64,000 bases of DNA from Rhynchopus sp. YZ270_cl-10. Taxonomy: Eukaryota; Euglenozoa; Diplonemea; Diplonemida; Diplonemidae. Position 1 is the stretch's first letter. Every line of letters begins with the position of its first letter. The DNA lies in NCBI GenBank assembly GCA_964035575.1, contig OZ037919.1:744001-808000 (forward strand), written 5' to 3'. The notes below the pieces were generated by a model. It was given only the letters and a program-made list of their open reading frames with translations, was not told the DNA's origin and made no database searches. Below, piece by piece: positions 30,156 to 40,831 of the stretch. Both the position numbers and the translations under genes were made by a program.

Positions 30156-30484
30156 ACCCACTTTCCACAACGGAAAGGTGTCATCTCATTTTGCTTCTCG
30201 TTCCTGCACCTAGCCTGGGTAACTCCACGCAGGAAGATAGTCTCCCGTTGTGGGAGTGGGTTGGCAATGGAGACCGTGCCGTGCCGTTGTGGCTATTGCA
30301 CACGAAGTGCAACTACCCGTGATGGTGCGGAAGGTGGGAGGACCTCTAACTGGGTGAGGAGTTATCTCTCTTGTTTTTTTATAAATGACAACGTATCCCA
30401 TTTCCTTCATGAACACCACCCCACCCCTCTTCCACCTGCCCTCCCACACACCTGTCCCCACAGAACAGAGTTACCCCCCTGAAC

Positions 30485-31558
30485 ATGGACATCACAGGAC
30501 ACTTCGAGTCTGCAAGCTGTGTGATCGAAGTGGACGGGAGCGACACCCTTGCACAGGTGAAGGGGAAGCTTGTTGCGGAGCTTGGCGTGCCAGGTGCTCG
30601 GCATGTTGGTGTGAGGATGAAAGGCGGTGGCGACATCGGCAACGACGACTTGCGCATCTGCGACACTGAGATGGATGAGGGATGTGCTGTTGAGCTGTAC
30701 TGCACTGGCGCCAACATCACTCCTGGGGTGATACCACGTTCGGACAACACAAGCTCCCTCACACTCTCTCCGTGTGATAGGTACCTTGCAGTTAAGTACG
30801 AGGATGATGTGTGCATCTTCGACACAGAAACACATGACCTTCTGTGCCGCTTCCCTGCAAAGACGTTTACTTCCCCAGCATTCTCACCTTGCAGTGAGTG
30901 GATCTCATCCGTCAACTCGCGGTGTGAAGTTCATGACGTGAAGACAGGTGCATTGCAGCACTCCTTTGGAGATGAGGGTGATGAGACGTTGGCCACGGCA
31001 TGGTCGCCTTGTGGAACAAAGCTGTTGTCGTGCAAGAGCAAAGGTTTGCAGGTGTGGGATATTGCAACAGGCGTTGTTGTGCACGAATGGGATCACATTG
31101 TGAGGTGCGAGTACGCCATGGTTGTGACAGGCGACAGGGTGGCCATGTTTGGTGACAACGGCAGAGTAGTCACTGTGTGGGACTACACGACAGGGGTGGA
31201 GGTGTTTGAGCTTTCCTGCCCTTGGAGTGTTGAGTATGTGGCGCTGTCGCCAAACCAGCGTTTCATTGCAGCGTGTAGCTGCGACTGTGTGCGTGTCTGG
31301 AACATTGAAACACGTGAATGTGTATTTGAAGACGTCTCAGGAGAGAACTGGACTGACGTTGCTCTGTCCAACGACCTTGTTGCTGCCGACTCTTTCGGTA
31401 GATGGTGCGTGTGGTCCATTTCAACAGGCAAACAACTGTTATGTCGTGAATTTGGTACCTGCGTTTCTGGCGGTCTTGCAATGAGCAGCTGTGGTGGTGT
31501 GGCGATGTACCACAGAGATGACGGTGTTGAAATTGTTGACATCTCACACCTGTCTTGA
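30485..31558 (+). CDS. Ubiquitin-like/WD40 protein, tandem copy 2
   Basis: The protein has 357 residues, one fewer than copy 1 (SCKSKG replaces SCCKSKG), and is otherwise highly similar. The ATG follows a TGTCCCCACAG acceptor and a 23-nt leader. The repeat period from copy 1 is 1406 bases, including about 330 bases of conserved spacer with the phrase TCTCCCGTTGTGGGAGTGGG. Differences cluster in exposed blade positions (for example SSVNSR for SCVNSR and SGENWT for SENSWT), and the frame is intact, so the copy looks functional. Confidence 0.85.
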   Translation: MDITGHFESASCVIEVDGSDTLAQVKGKLVAELGVPGARHVGVRMKGGGDIGNDDLRICDTEMDEGCAVELYCTGANITPGVIPRSDNTSSLTLSPCDRYLAVKYEDDVCIFDTETHDLLCRFPAKTFTSPAFSPCSEWISSVNSRCEVHDVKTGALQHSFGDEGDETLATAWSPCGTKLLSCKSKGLQVWDIATGVVVHEWDHIVRCEYAMVVTGDRVAMFGDNGRVVTVWDYTTGVEVFELSCPWSVEYVALSPNQRFIAACSCDCVRVWNIETRECVFEDVSGENWTDVALSNDLVAADSFGRWCVWSISTGKQLLCREFGTCVSGGLAMSSCGGVAMYHRDDGVEIVDISHLS

Positions 31559-31886
31559 ACCCACTTTCCACAACGGAAAGGTGTCATCTCATTTTGCTTC
31601 CCTTTCCTGCACCTAGCCTGGGTGACTCCACGCAGGAAGATAGTCTCCCGTTGTGGGAGTGGGTTGGCAATGGAGACCGTGCCGTTCCGTTGTGGCTATT
31701 GCACACGAAGTGCAACTACCCGTCATGGTGCGGAAGGTGGGAGGACCTCTAACTGGGTGAGGAGTTATCTCTCTTGTTTTTTTATAAATGACAACGTATC
31801 TCATTTCCTTCATGAACACCACCCCACCCCTCTTCCACCTGCCCTCCCACACACCTGTCACCACAGAACAGAGTTACCCCCTGAAC

Positions 31887-32963
31887 ATGGACATCACAGG
31901 ACACTTCGAGTCTGCAAGCTGTGTGATCGAAGTGGACGGGAGCGACACCCTTGCACAGGTGAAGGGGAAGCTTGTTGCGGAGCTTGGCGTGCCAGGTGCT
32001 CGGCATGTTGGTGTGAGGATGAAAGGCGGTGGCGACATCGGCAACGACGACTTGCGCATCTGCGACACTGAGATGGATGAGGGATGTGCTGTTGAGCTGT
32101 ACTGCACTGGTGCCAACATCACTCCTGGGGTGATACCACGTTCGGACAACATATTCTCACTCACACTCTCTCCGTGTGATAGGTACCTTGCAGTTAAGTA
32201 TCACGAGGATGGTGTGTCCATCTTCGACACGGAAACACATGACCTTCTGTGCCGCTTCCCTGCAAAGACGTTTACTTCCCCAGCATTCTCACCTTGCAGT
32301 GAGTGGATCTCATCAGTCAACTCGCGGTGTGAAGTTCATGACGTGAAGACAGGTGCATTGCAGCACTCCTTTGGAGATGAAAGTGATGAGACGATGGGCA
32401 CGGCATGGTCACCTTGTGGAACAAAGCTGTTGTCGTGCAAAAGAAAGGGTTTGCAGGTGTGGGACATTGCAACAGGCGTTGTTGTGCACGAATGGGACCA
32501 CATTGTGAGGTGCGAGTACGCCATGGTTGTGACAGGCGACAGGGTGGCCATGTTTGGTGACAGCAGCAAAGATGTCACTGTGTGGGACTACACGACAGGG
32601 GTGAAGGTGTTTGAGCTTTCGTGCCCTTTTAGTATTGGGTATGTGGCGCTGTCGCCAAACCAGCGTTTCATTGCGGCGTGTTGCTGTAACTGTGTGCGTG
32701 TCTGGAACATTGAAACACGCGAATGTGTATTTGAAGACGTCTCAGAAAACAGCTGGACTGATGTTGCTCTGTCCAACGACAGTGTTGCTGCCTACTCTTC
32801 CACCACAGCGTGCGTGTCGTCCATTTCAACTGGCAAACAACTGTTATGTCGTGAATTTGGCTCCTGCGTTGCTTGCGGTCTAGCAATGAGCAGCTGTGGT
32901 GGTGTGGTAATGCACACAGAAGGTGAGGGTGTTGAGATTGTTGGCATCTCACACCTGTCTTGA
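31887..32963 (+). CDS. Ubiquitin-like/WD40 protein, tandem copy 3
   Basis: The protein has 358 residues and starts 1402 bases after copy 2. The ubiquitin-like part is nearly unchanged, while the last blades have drifted most (AYSSTTACVSSISTGKQLL; VMHTEGEGVEIVGISHLS). Tandem arrays under polycistronic transcription with trans-splicing commonly raise dosage. Divergence concentrated in the propeller surface instead hints at different ligands. The following spacer is cut short by the inverted-repeat element at 33111. Confidence 0.85.
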   Translation: MDITGHFESASCVIEVDGSDTLAQVKGKLVAELGVPGARHVGVRMKGGGDIGNDDLRICDTEMDEGCAVELYCTGANITPGVIPRSDNIFSLTLSPCDRYLAVKYHEDGVSIFDTETHDLLCRFPAKTFTSPAFSPCSEWISSVNSRCEVHDVKTGALQHSFGDESDETMGTAWSPCGTKLLSCKRKGLQVWDIATGVVVHEWDHIVRCEYAMVVTGDRVAMFGDSSKDVTVWDYTTGVKVFELSCPFSIGYVALSPNQRFIAACCCNCVRVWNIETRECVFEDVSENSWTDVALSNDSVAAYSSTTACVSSISTGKQLLCREFGSCVACGLAMSSCGGVVMHTEGEGVEIVGISHLS

Positions 32964-33110
32964 ACCCACATTCCACAACGTAAAAAGGTGCCATCTCTAA
33001 CTTTGCTTCCCTTTCCTGCACCTAGCCTGGGTAACTCCATGCAGGAAGATATGTCTCCCGTTTGTGGGAGTGGGTTGGCAATGGAGACTGCCCTTCTTGC
33101 CCATGGTTTT

Positions 33111-34029
33111 TATATCAGCCAAAATCTGCTTAGCCGTATACTTCTGGGCTTCGTTCACTTAATAAACCACAGATGCAAATTTTTGAGCCTACGACCCCGC
33201 ATTTAACTCATTTCGATCCGCTGATTTCAATCCCAAAAAAATTTCAAAAAAATAAAAAAAAATTATTTTGCGAAATGACGTCGGCAGGTTTTTCACTTTT
33301 GCTTTCCTGCGCCTGAGGTGTGAAGTTGTTGTCCAAACACTCCGAAAATGGGCTTGTATCGATTTCCGAGCTCATCGCGTTTCATAGAAAAAAAAATCGA
33401 CCATTTTAGTGGAGTAGAAGTCAAAACAAAGTGGCTCCAATGCTTTGTACATGTAATACAGGGGATTTTCAGTGCAGAAAGAGTGGTTGGCTCCACCAAA
33501 AGTTGCGTACCGTGGAGTGTGTTTCCAGTTGAGAAAAATGGTCGCAATTGAAAGATTTGTCAAAAATAAATCCAAAGAAAAAAAAATCGACAACTTTTGA
33601 CAAAACAAATCCAATTTAGAGACACCACTGTGTTGGACCCAAAGAGGAGATTTCCTCACCGTACAAAGTACACTGTACAGTAGCCAGTACATGGTACCCA
33701 TTCTCCCGCCGCCCACTCGCTCGCCCCAGATGCATATTTTTGAGCGTCCGACCCCGGAATTGAACGTTTTCGCACCCTATCTTTCCAAGAATATTATTTT
33801 TCAGAATGTGCCCGGGCCATAAAATCGATAAAATCCACCTGTCCACGGTCTGGTACGTTTGAGAGGCCGGGGGTGTAATATTTTCCCCCGAAAAGGCGCT
33901 TGTATGCATTCCCGGAGCAATCTGAAAAAATTCCGGGGTCGCAACATTTTTTTGGCGGATTTTTTATCACTTTAAAGTGGCTCCAAAAACAGGCCTTTAT
34001 ATACGGCTAAGCAGATTTTGGCTGATATA
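33111..34029. mobile_element. 919-bp element with 30-bp inverted ends
   Basis: The left end TATATCAGCCAAAATCTGCT (plus TAGCCGTATA) and the right end, its exact complement at 34000-34029, form perfect 30-bp terminal inverted repeats. The inside is non-coding, with an internal direct duplication (33169 and 33726: CCAGATGC or similar, then TTTTTGAGC and CGACCCCG) and the phrase AAAGTGGCTCCAA twice. It is a non-autonomous DNA transposon or MITE. TA at the borders may be the target duplication. Perfect ends suggest a fairly recent insertion; it truncates the third WD40 repeat unit spacer. Confidence 0.85.
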
Positions 34030-34149
34030 CTTTCTTCTTCGTTTGCTCTAAGTGGAAGATGTCCGTCGTCAGAAAGCTTTGTTCTCTTCCCCTCCACCCT
34101 CGCCCCCATCTCCCCCTCGCCCCTCTAGCACACATCTTTCAGAAACAAA

Positions 34150-36955
34150 ATGAGAATAATGTTAATTCTGATGCTGCTAGGTGTTGTAGCAGGCTTGTCG
34201 CGTCCATGGATGGACGCAACGCTTCCTGTTGCGAAGAGGGTGGATCTGATTCTCGCAGAGATGACTGACGAGGAGAAGGTGAACCAGCTGCTGCACGTCT
34301 GGATTAAGGTGCACGACACCGACGTGGAGCGTGAGTTTGGCGCGACCGGAGTTGGCGCGATGTATCTTCAGGTGCTCTCGAACGACACTGCCTGCAACCA
34401 GAACGCCTCGTGCAGGCTTGCTGCGCGGAATGCCCTGCAGCAGTCCGTCGTCTCCTCGAGCCGTCTTGGCATCCCCATCACCTTCGTGGCGGAGTCCATC
34501 CACACTGCCTACACCGCCACCCAGAGCGAACCTGGCCAGACCGTTCTCGCAACGGTCTTCCCAATGCCTGTCAACCTGGGCTCTTCATGGAATAGAACGT
34601 TGGTGGAGGAGGTGGCCGCAGTGGTCGCAAGGGAGGGGCGTGCGTTGGGTGCGGACCGCGGGTTTTCCCCCGAGCTTCAGGTGACCGTGGACCCGAGGTT
34701 CGGTCGTGGCCAGGAGAACTTTGGGGCGGATCCGTTGCTGGTGAGCGAGCTGGGTGTGGCGGGGGTGCATGGGTTGGCAGGGCCTGCGTCGACGGACCCA
34801 GATGTGTCCACGCCGAACACATACCTTGCGCAGGACAAGCTCGTCTCTCAGGCAAAGCATTTTGCGGCGTACGGCTTCGGCGACCACGACGGTGCGCCCG
34901 CCGACGTCTCCACCCCTACCCTGTACGACGTCTACCTCAAGCCCTGGCGTGCATACATCAAAGCAGGTGGCCGTGGTGCCATGGCAGCCCACAACTCCAT
35001 CAACAACCAGCCCTGTCACACAAGCAAGTGGCTCCTCACATCCATTCTCCGAGAGGAGCTTGGCTGCAAGGATTGCTTTGTCGGTATGGCACATTTTTTG
35101 AGTGGAAGCTGGAGGCATTATCAGATGTACACGAAATGAATACGGTCATGCAGGCACACCAATGAGAGAGCTTTGTATTTCAAGTCAACCTTTTTTCCTT
35201 TTCCACCGTTTCTGCATCCTTCGTTTTGTCTGAACGCACAAAAAGGCGGAATCGGTTAAACCGGCTAAATTCCGTTCTGACCAGCTCCACCCTTTGATAA
35301 TGAGAGTGAGATTGTCACCACCCTACCCTGGTCTGGGGCAAAGCCCTACCCTCTTCTTCGCGCAACTCAGATGTGTCACCCCCCCTTCATTTTCCCACCC
35401 AGAGATTATCAAAATAAAACAACCAAACAAAACAGGTACCGACTACAACGACATTGCGAACATCATCGTCGCTGGCACCGCGAACGCCACAAAATACCCT
35501 GGGATGGACCGCGACACGGACCCCTCCATTCAAGCCCTGGAGGCAGGCATCGACCAGGACATGGGTGGGGTAGCGTTTAAGTCGCTGCTTGCCGCTGCCT
35601 CACACACACCACCTCTCTACAACCACAGCCACCTGGACCGCGCCGCGGGGAACGTCCTTCGCGCGAAGTTCGCCGCAGGCCTCTTTGACACCCCCACCAC
35701 CGACCCGACGAAGCTGCAGACTGTGCACAACGCTGCCAGCCTTTCCACCGCATACCAAGCCGCCGCACAGTCCCTGGTCCTCCTCCAGAACCCTAATAAC
35801 TCTGTACTCCCCCTCTCCGTCAACACCAAGCACATCGCCCTCCTTGGCCCCAACGCAGGCTGCTCCGACGGCAGAACCATTTGCGACGTCTCCGCCAACA
35901 TGCTAGGAGGCTACGTCCCCGTCATCGCACCAGGCCAGGTCCTCACGGTTCTCGACGCTTTGCTGCAACGCAACGCCTCCTCCACTACACATTTCACTAC
36001 AACACACAGTCCTGGAGTTGACATCGATAGTTACGATGTATCCCGCATTGGCGACGCTGTTGAAGCAACTAAAGAAGCCGATGCTGTAGTAATAGTTGTC
36101 GGAGACGACTTAAATACATGCGGGGAAAGCGACGACCGAATGGAGTTGGATTTGCCAGGGGAACAGTTGGAATTGGTACACCAGGTACTTCAGGCGAATG
36201 CGGCGAAGGAAAAACCGGTGCCCATAGTTTTGGTGCTTATTGCGGGGCGGCCGTCGACCTTTGGTGCGGGGAGACATTCTAAGTATGGGAAATACAATGC
36301 GATGTTGAACGACCCGAACCTCGCGGTGCTGGAGGCCTGGCGTCCGGGAGAGCAGGGTGGGCCTGCCATAGTGGACACTCTCTTCGGAAACCGTCAACCC
36401 GACGGACGCCTTACACAACCTTTCCCCAAATCTGCGGGCTATGTCCACTCCTGGACCACCCCCTGGTTCCACCTCAGGCAAGAGGACTACGATGCTGGCG
36501 CACCCTACCACCTAGTGGACTCCCTCTCGTATGCTCCCATATACTGCTTTGGGCACGGTCTCGCGTATAACACCTTTGCGCTCTCAAATATGGTTGTCTC
36601 CGAATATGACCCAACATCAAAGGCATTCAAGGTTACCGTCACAGTGACAGAGGAAGGGGCGTATGCAGGACCCCCCGCAGGGTTTGTGATGCAGATTTAC
36701 TTTTTGCAGGTGAGCGCGTCAAAGCAGGTGCGCAATGCTCTGATGCTCGGTGGGTTTGAGAAGGTGGTAGCTGGGAGAGGGACCCCAACGGAGGTGACTG
36801 TGTCGGTGCGTGCGGAGGATATGGGGTACACTGTTTGGGATGGTGACACAAATGCGCACAGCCTCGTGACAGAGGAAGGGGAGTATCGGTTCTTCGCGTG
36901 CAGATCTGCCTGCGACTGTGCCTTGAACGCAACAGTGACGATGCCTCATATCTAG
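34150..36955 (+). CDS. Secreted glycoside hydrolase family 3 (beta-xylosidase type)
   Basis: The exons are 34150-35083 and 35436-36955 (2454 nt), giving 817 residues. The 352-nt intron runs from GTATGG to AAACAG and restores the catalytic motif FVGTDYNDI across the junction. A signal peptide (MRIMLILMLLGVVAGLS) begins 7 nt after a CTTTCAG acceptor. The N-terminal barrel shows RVDLILAEMTDEEKVNQLLH, a DPRFGRGQENFGADP motif and KHFAAYGF. Asp314 of TDYNDI is the expected nucleophile. The second domain has GLFDTP, LLQNPNNSVLPL, ALLGPNAG and GESDDRMELDLPG with Glu542 as candidate acid/base, then a C-terminal Fn3-like region. Length and motifs match plant/fungal beta-D-xylosidases. It probably trims xylo-oligosaccharides outside the cell or in a food vacuole. 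The intron carries repeat B. Confidence 0.92.
35152..35200 (+). repeat. Short dispersed repeat B, copy 3 (intronic)
   Basis: Diverged head, conserved core (GAGAGCTTTGTATTTCAAGT) and a following T/C-rich tract, lying in the intron of the family 3 glycosidase gene. Confidence 0.55.
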
Positions 36956-38612
36956 AAAAGGGAGGAAAGGAGGAAATCTATTTCGTCAGAATAGATTCTG
37001 TGGGTGATGGTGGTGCAGGTTTTGCGTGCCAACAAAATGTATTTTATTTTTTACGCACACACTACTTTGTGAGAAAGTGTCTCTCGGCGTTCCCATTTTT
37101 TTGACCTAAAAGAGCCACTACTTTTTAAAGTACTTCTCCGAATACTACACAGTTTTTGTTTTTGTTTTTGTTTTTGTTTTTTTTTGTTTTTTTGCGTCGC
37201 TGCTCTCTGACACTCCATTTTACCTCAAATAGCCCCTGTATCGTTGTGTATACTATGGAATGATATTTCTAGGCCCCAGACAGGGGTTGGTTGCGCGAGG
37301 TGGTGGTCAATACAGAGGGTGTGGGGGCGATTGGTTGAGATTTGAAAGTTGTGCACACAGCTGACCAATTTCTCTTTCACTCTCTTCCTCTCCCCCCTAT
37401 CGAAGACGATTTTTTTAAAAAAAAATCTCTCTCGGGGGAGGGAAATCAACCAATCGTCTTCAATATGTTCTTGAATTTTTTTGTTGTTGGGGGGGGAGGG
37501 GTTTTTGACACACAACACTTCTGTTTTTTTTTTTCGATTCTTTTTCCGTTTTTCATATGAAATAGTTGGAGCTGCTCAGCTCTGCTATTTTATGATGACC
37601 TACCTCGTTCCTTTTCTGATGTAGAGTGAGAGAGAGAAAGATGATGTGTTCATTTTATTTCACGACCAAGCCAACAGTGGCTGAGGCTTCATCCCCCCCT
37701 TTTATTTCCTTCCCTCTTTTTCCAAACTGTCAAACCGTTTTCAAAGCCAGGTTCGTACCGTAGCAGTATCAATACTAAACCAGATTAATTCTGGAAGGGA
37801 AGTATTGTGGAACTCTCTTTTGCAACCTGGCTTTCTAAAACATGATATTTTGTGGGGGTGGGGGGGGGGGATCTAAATCGCTCTATCACCACGACTTAGT
37901 ATGAGCGATGACAAGGGGGGTATGACTAGTTACATGAGAAGACTAAATAATGACAAGACCTCCTCCTTGTCAAATGACAAGACTCATGTACAAAATGAGT
38001 GGCGCTAGGTCCTGTCATTTGACAGGGGTCTTGTCATTATTTAGTGTTGTCATGCAACTAGTCATGCACCTTGTCATATGACTAGTCGTGGGTGGTAACT
38101 AGGTCGTGGTGTACGACACAAACAATTCCCTTCCTTTCGCCCTCCTACGTGAGACGGGTTAGAATAGCCTCGGGAAGAAGAAGAAAAATAGCGAAGGAAT
38201 TGGGCTTAGTTTCATCTTTTACAAAAGCTTAGTTTTGGTTTCGCCTTTGTGTCGTTGGTCGCAAGGGTACCTTTTGTGCTTGCTTTTCTTTTTTACCCTG
38301 GCGAGCATCTTCATTGACGTTGCCCTGCAGCCATAGCAACCGTTTATTGTTCTTTTTATGTACAACACAGCTCCGTTTCTCCCGAATTGAAAAGTCTCTC
38401 TCCCCCTCTCTCTGAATTTGATATGCCCCCCCCTTCCCCGGACCTCCAAACGTTTTTTGGTGTTTTTACTTTCTGGTGCTTTCGGAAGCTGTGGGTACAC
38501 CCTGTGACATGACAGATGCGTCACATGCTTTGCTTCAGAAGTAAAGCACACTTGAAAAATGATAGCCTCATTAACACATCTACCCACACATCTACGGTAA
38601 GACAAACAAAAC
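36956..38612. other. Intergenic region between the glycosidase and IQ genes
   Basis: No gene is supported. A segment at 37748-37835 forms an imperfect hairpin between AAAGCCAGGTTCG and AACCTGGCTTT and contains GTAGCAGTATC; a small RNA was considered but not supported. A foldback at 37889-38110 is listed separately. Confidence 0.45.
37889..38110. repeat. Foldback element with TGTCAT words
   Basis: Arms of about 90 bases pair through ACCACGACTTAGTA, TGACTAGTTACATG, AAATAATGACAAGACC and TGTCAAATGACA and their complements. The palindrome TTGTCATATGAC near its right end recurs with TTGTCATATGACAAGG at 45165. Non-coding. Confidence 0.7.
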
Positions 38613-38727
38613 GTCGGTCAATGACCACGCCCTGTCAATATCAGGGGGGGGATGTCTATAAAGTCCCTGTGTCAGCGACCTGTCAAGCGACCTGTCAATA
38701 TATCGATCCCTCCTCCCGGAGCACCAA
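38613..38727 (+). promoter_or_regulatory. Repeat F upstream of the IQ-motif gene
   Basis: Shares GGTCAA, CGACC, CTGTCAATATCAGGGGG, AGTCCCTGTGTCAGCGACCT, GTCAATAT, CGA and CCTCCCGGAGCACCAA in the same order with 43028-43138. Both copies lie just upstream of a gene on the + strand (126 and 64 bases before the ATG). It may be a leader or control segment, or a SINE that both genes now use as trans-splice context. Confidence 0.5.
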
Positions 38728-38852
38728 TTTCTACTTTATTTTATTTTCAAAATACCAACAATGTACCCCATCCTCACAGACCCCCCCACACGCTACACAG
38801 CATCCTACTGATCGTCTATTTGTCTTCTTCCTTTTTTTTTTTTTTTGTCTAA

Positions 38853-39278
38853 ATGGGAGAGACTGTAGCCGAGGAGAAGGCTGCGCTGGTCATCCAATGC
38901 GGCATGCGTAAGCACGCTGCGAAGAAGGAAGTAGCCGAGAAGAAGCGGGCGAAGCAGGAGGAAGAGGACAAATGGTTTGAGGAGGAGGAGGACCGGTTCC
39001 GCAACAAGTGTGCGTCGAAGATTCAGGAGCTGTTTCTGCAGAAGCTGGCACGCCGGTGGCGGAAAACGGCGAGAAGGCGTTCCCTTGCGAAGGAGGCAGA
39101 GGCAGAGGCGGAAGCGCAATCAGGCAAAGACATGGAAGTGCCGGTAGCCTACCCGACATCGCTCTATACACCGCGTGGGTCGAACCTCGTCATCGTGGAT
39201 AAGTGTCCCACATCTCCTTACCCATCCTCACTCTACCAGCCTACACCACCCCCACCGCTCAGATCGTTGTACAAATAA
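38853..39278 (+). CDS. IQ-motif protein, putative calmodulin binder
   Basis: The protein has 141 residues, with the ATG directly after a long T-rich tract. Two IQ-like helices are visible: AALVIQCGMRKHAAKKEVAE (IQ...R...) and ASKIQELFLQKLARRWRKTA. Between and after them is a highly charged helical segment (KKRAKQEEEDKWFEEEEDRF). The C-terminal 45 residues are proline/serine/tyrosine-rich (PVAYPTSLYTPRG; TSPYPSSLYQPTPPPPLRSL), with a repeated P-x-S-L-Y motif. IQ motifs usually bind calmodulin or myosin light chains; a cytoskeletal or flagellar role is plausible but not shown. Confidence 0.7.
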   Translation: MGETVAEEKAALVIQCGMRKHAAKKEVAEKKRAKQEEEDKWFEEEEDRFRNKCASKIQELFLQKLARRWRKTARRRSLAKEAEAEAEAQSGKDMEVPVAYPTSLYTPRGSNLVIVDKCPTSPYPSSLYQPTPPPPLRSLYK

Positions 39279-40140
39279 AAAAGAGAGAAAAAAAAAATAC
39301 TGAAAGTATTCTCTACCCCATCAGAAGGGTTTTTATGGGTATTTTGTTCTTTTTTTGACAAAAAACTTTTGAGGAAATCGCCAGAAATGGAGGAAAAAAA
39401 ACTCCCCCCTTTGTCTGAAGTACATAAGAGGGTGCCCAATAAAAAGGGGGAGGGAAATGAGCGGGAAAAAAAAAAGAAAGTCTCAGACGTTTGAAGCATT
39501 CCCATTACATTTTCCACAAAGTATTTGATTAAAAAATGGAAAGAAAAGAGGGGCCGAGTCAAAGTAAAAAGATTGGAGGGGAAGAGAAAGGAGGGAAATA
39601 CTGTATTATGTCAGTGTGGGATTTTTTGGGGGAAAAAAAAAATGCAGTGCTGCTGTTTTTGGGTGGGGGAGGGGGAGAGGTTTTGGGCCTGAGTCCACCG
39701 GTATCGGATGAGACGTTAGGTTACTGTCTACCTTTTTGATTTTTTTTTTTTTTTTTTGAAAGAAGTTTTATTAAAAGGTTCCTCCCCCCTTTGCTTTTGC
39801 ATTGTGTGTACATATATTTATCTGATGAGCCTTCCTTGTTTTGGGGGTTTGCTTGTTGGTCAAAAAAAAAAATAATGCTTTATCGGCAACAGGGGTATTG
39901 GAGATTTGGTAATCAAATCTCACTTCAAATAATATACGTGAGTGACGACACCCCCCCCCCCCCCTTTTTTTTCCAGTTGTGTGTACGTTTAGGAATTTCT
40001 TGGAGCTTCCAGGACCGTACACTGCTCTCTGTTCCCTAAAAAGGAATTAAAAAAAGTTTTCAAAAGGGTTGGTTTCTTGGGCAAGCGTGAGGGGCTTTGG
40101 GTTCTCTCGGTTACCAACTTATTTCTCATGTTTTTGCCAG

Positions 40141-40381
40141 TCTGAATCCGGTGTACCCGCCCATCCACTCAGTACTCCGTTTCCCTGGTGTTCCACAATA
40201 CACGAACTTTGCGCGCATTCCCGCTGGGTAAGGCGTTTGCAATATTATTTATGTGGCCGTTATAAAAGGCTGGGGGTAATAAAGAGGTCGCGTGATTCGC
40301 CGAGCGGTTGTGAACCGCCTCTGTTCTCTTACGGTACGGAACCACTCACGTCCTCCCACCCTTTGCAGGAGTCTCGACTGA
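40141..40381 (+). CDS. Possible 3' exons of a small split gene
   Basis: After an acceptor-like TTTTTGCCAG, one frame reads LNPVYPPIHSVLRFPGVPQY and TNFARIPAG, which looks protein-like. A donor GTAAGG follows at 40228 and an acceptor CCTTTGCAG at 40368, and splicing gives the end PAGSLD and a stop. No 5' exon or start was found. Weak evidence. Confidence 0.2.
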
Positions 40382-40436
40382 TAGAGATGCGTTTTTAGCA
40401 CGCTTCAACTTTATTTGGTAATGCTCTCCGCCCAAA

Positions 40437-40490
40437 GGTACACTGTTCACGAGCGGGCTTTTGTATTTCAACTCTACTTTATTTTTTTTT
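40437..40490 (+). repeat. Short dispersed repeat B, copy 4
   Basis: Same head (GGTACACTGTTCACGAGCGG) and TTTGTATTTCAACTC core followed by a T run. Confidence 0.55.
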
Positions 40491-40773
40491 TGTGCTTTCA
40501 TCCGGATGGCTGGCTTCGTGGGTCAGTCGGAGGTGTGCCTGCATCAACAACCACAGTTTTTTCTTCACAAAACGTGACCAAAAAATAGAAAAGGATTTTG
40601 ACAGATTTATGTTCTCCCCTTGAAGATCTTTTTCTCTTTTTTGCGTCACTCTGATTTACACTACCTTTCCCTTCCCCCCTTATTCCTTCTTCTGGAAAAT
40701 ATATTCACGTTGAGTTATTCTTCTAGAGAAGCGTCTTTTAATGAGATGTATACTGGGCATACTCTTTTCTTTG

Positions 40774-40831
40774 ATGACTTAGCACGAGAGGCTTAGGGTC
40801 ATCTTATAAACTTTTCTTTGTTTTTTTTTAT
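40774..40831 (+). repeat. Short dispersed repeat C, copy 3
   Basis: GCACGAGAGGCTTAGGGTCA followed by TCTTATAAAC and a T run, as at 16801. Confidence 0.6.

Noticed and set aside
34571-35118. Long minus-strand frames within the glycosidase gene
   Set aside because: Shadows of the GC-rich coding strand; the + strand has the catalytic motifs and the intron.
37748-37835. Small nuclear RNA candidate with GTAGCAGTATC and a closing stem
   Set aside because: No U1, U2, U4, U5 or U6 landmark (Sm site, branch-pairing or ACAGAG-type motif) was found.
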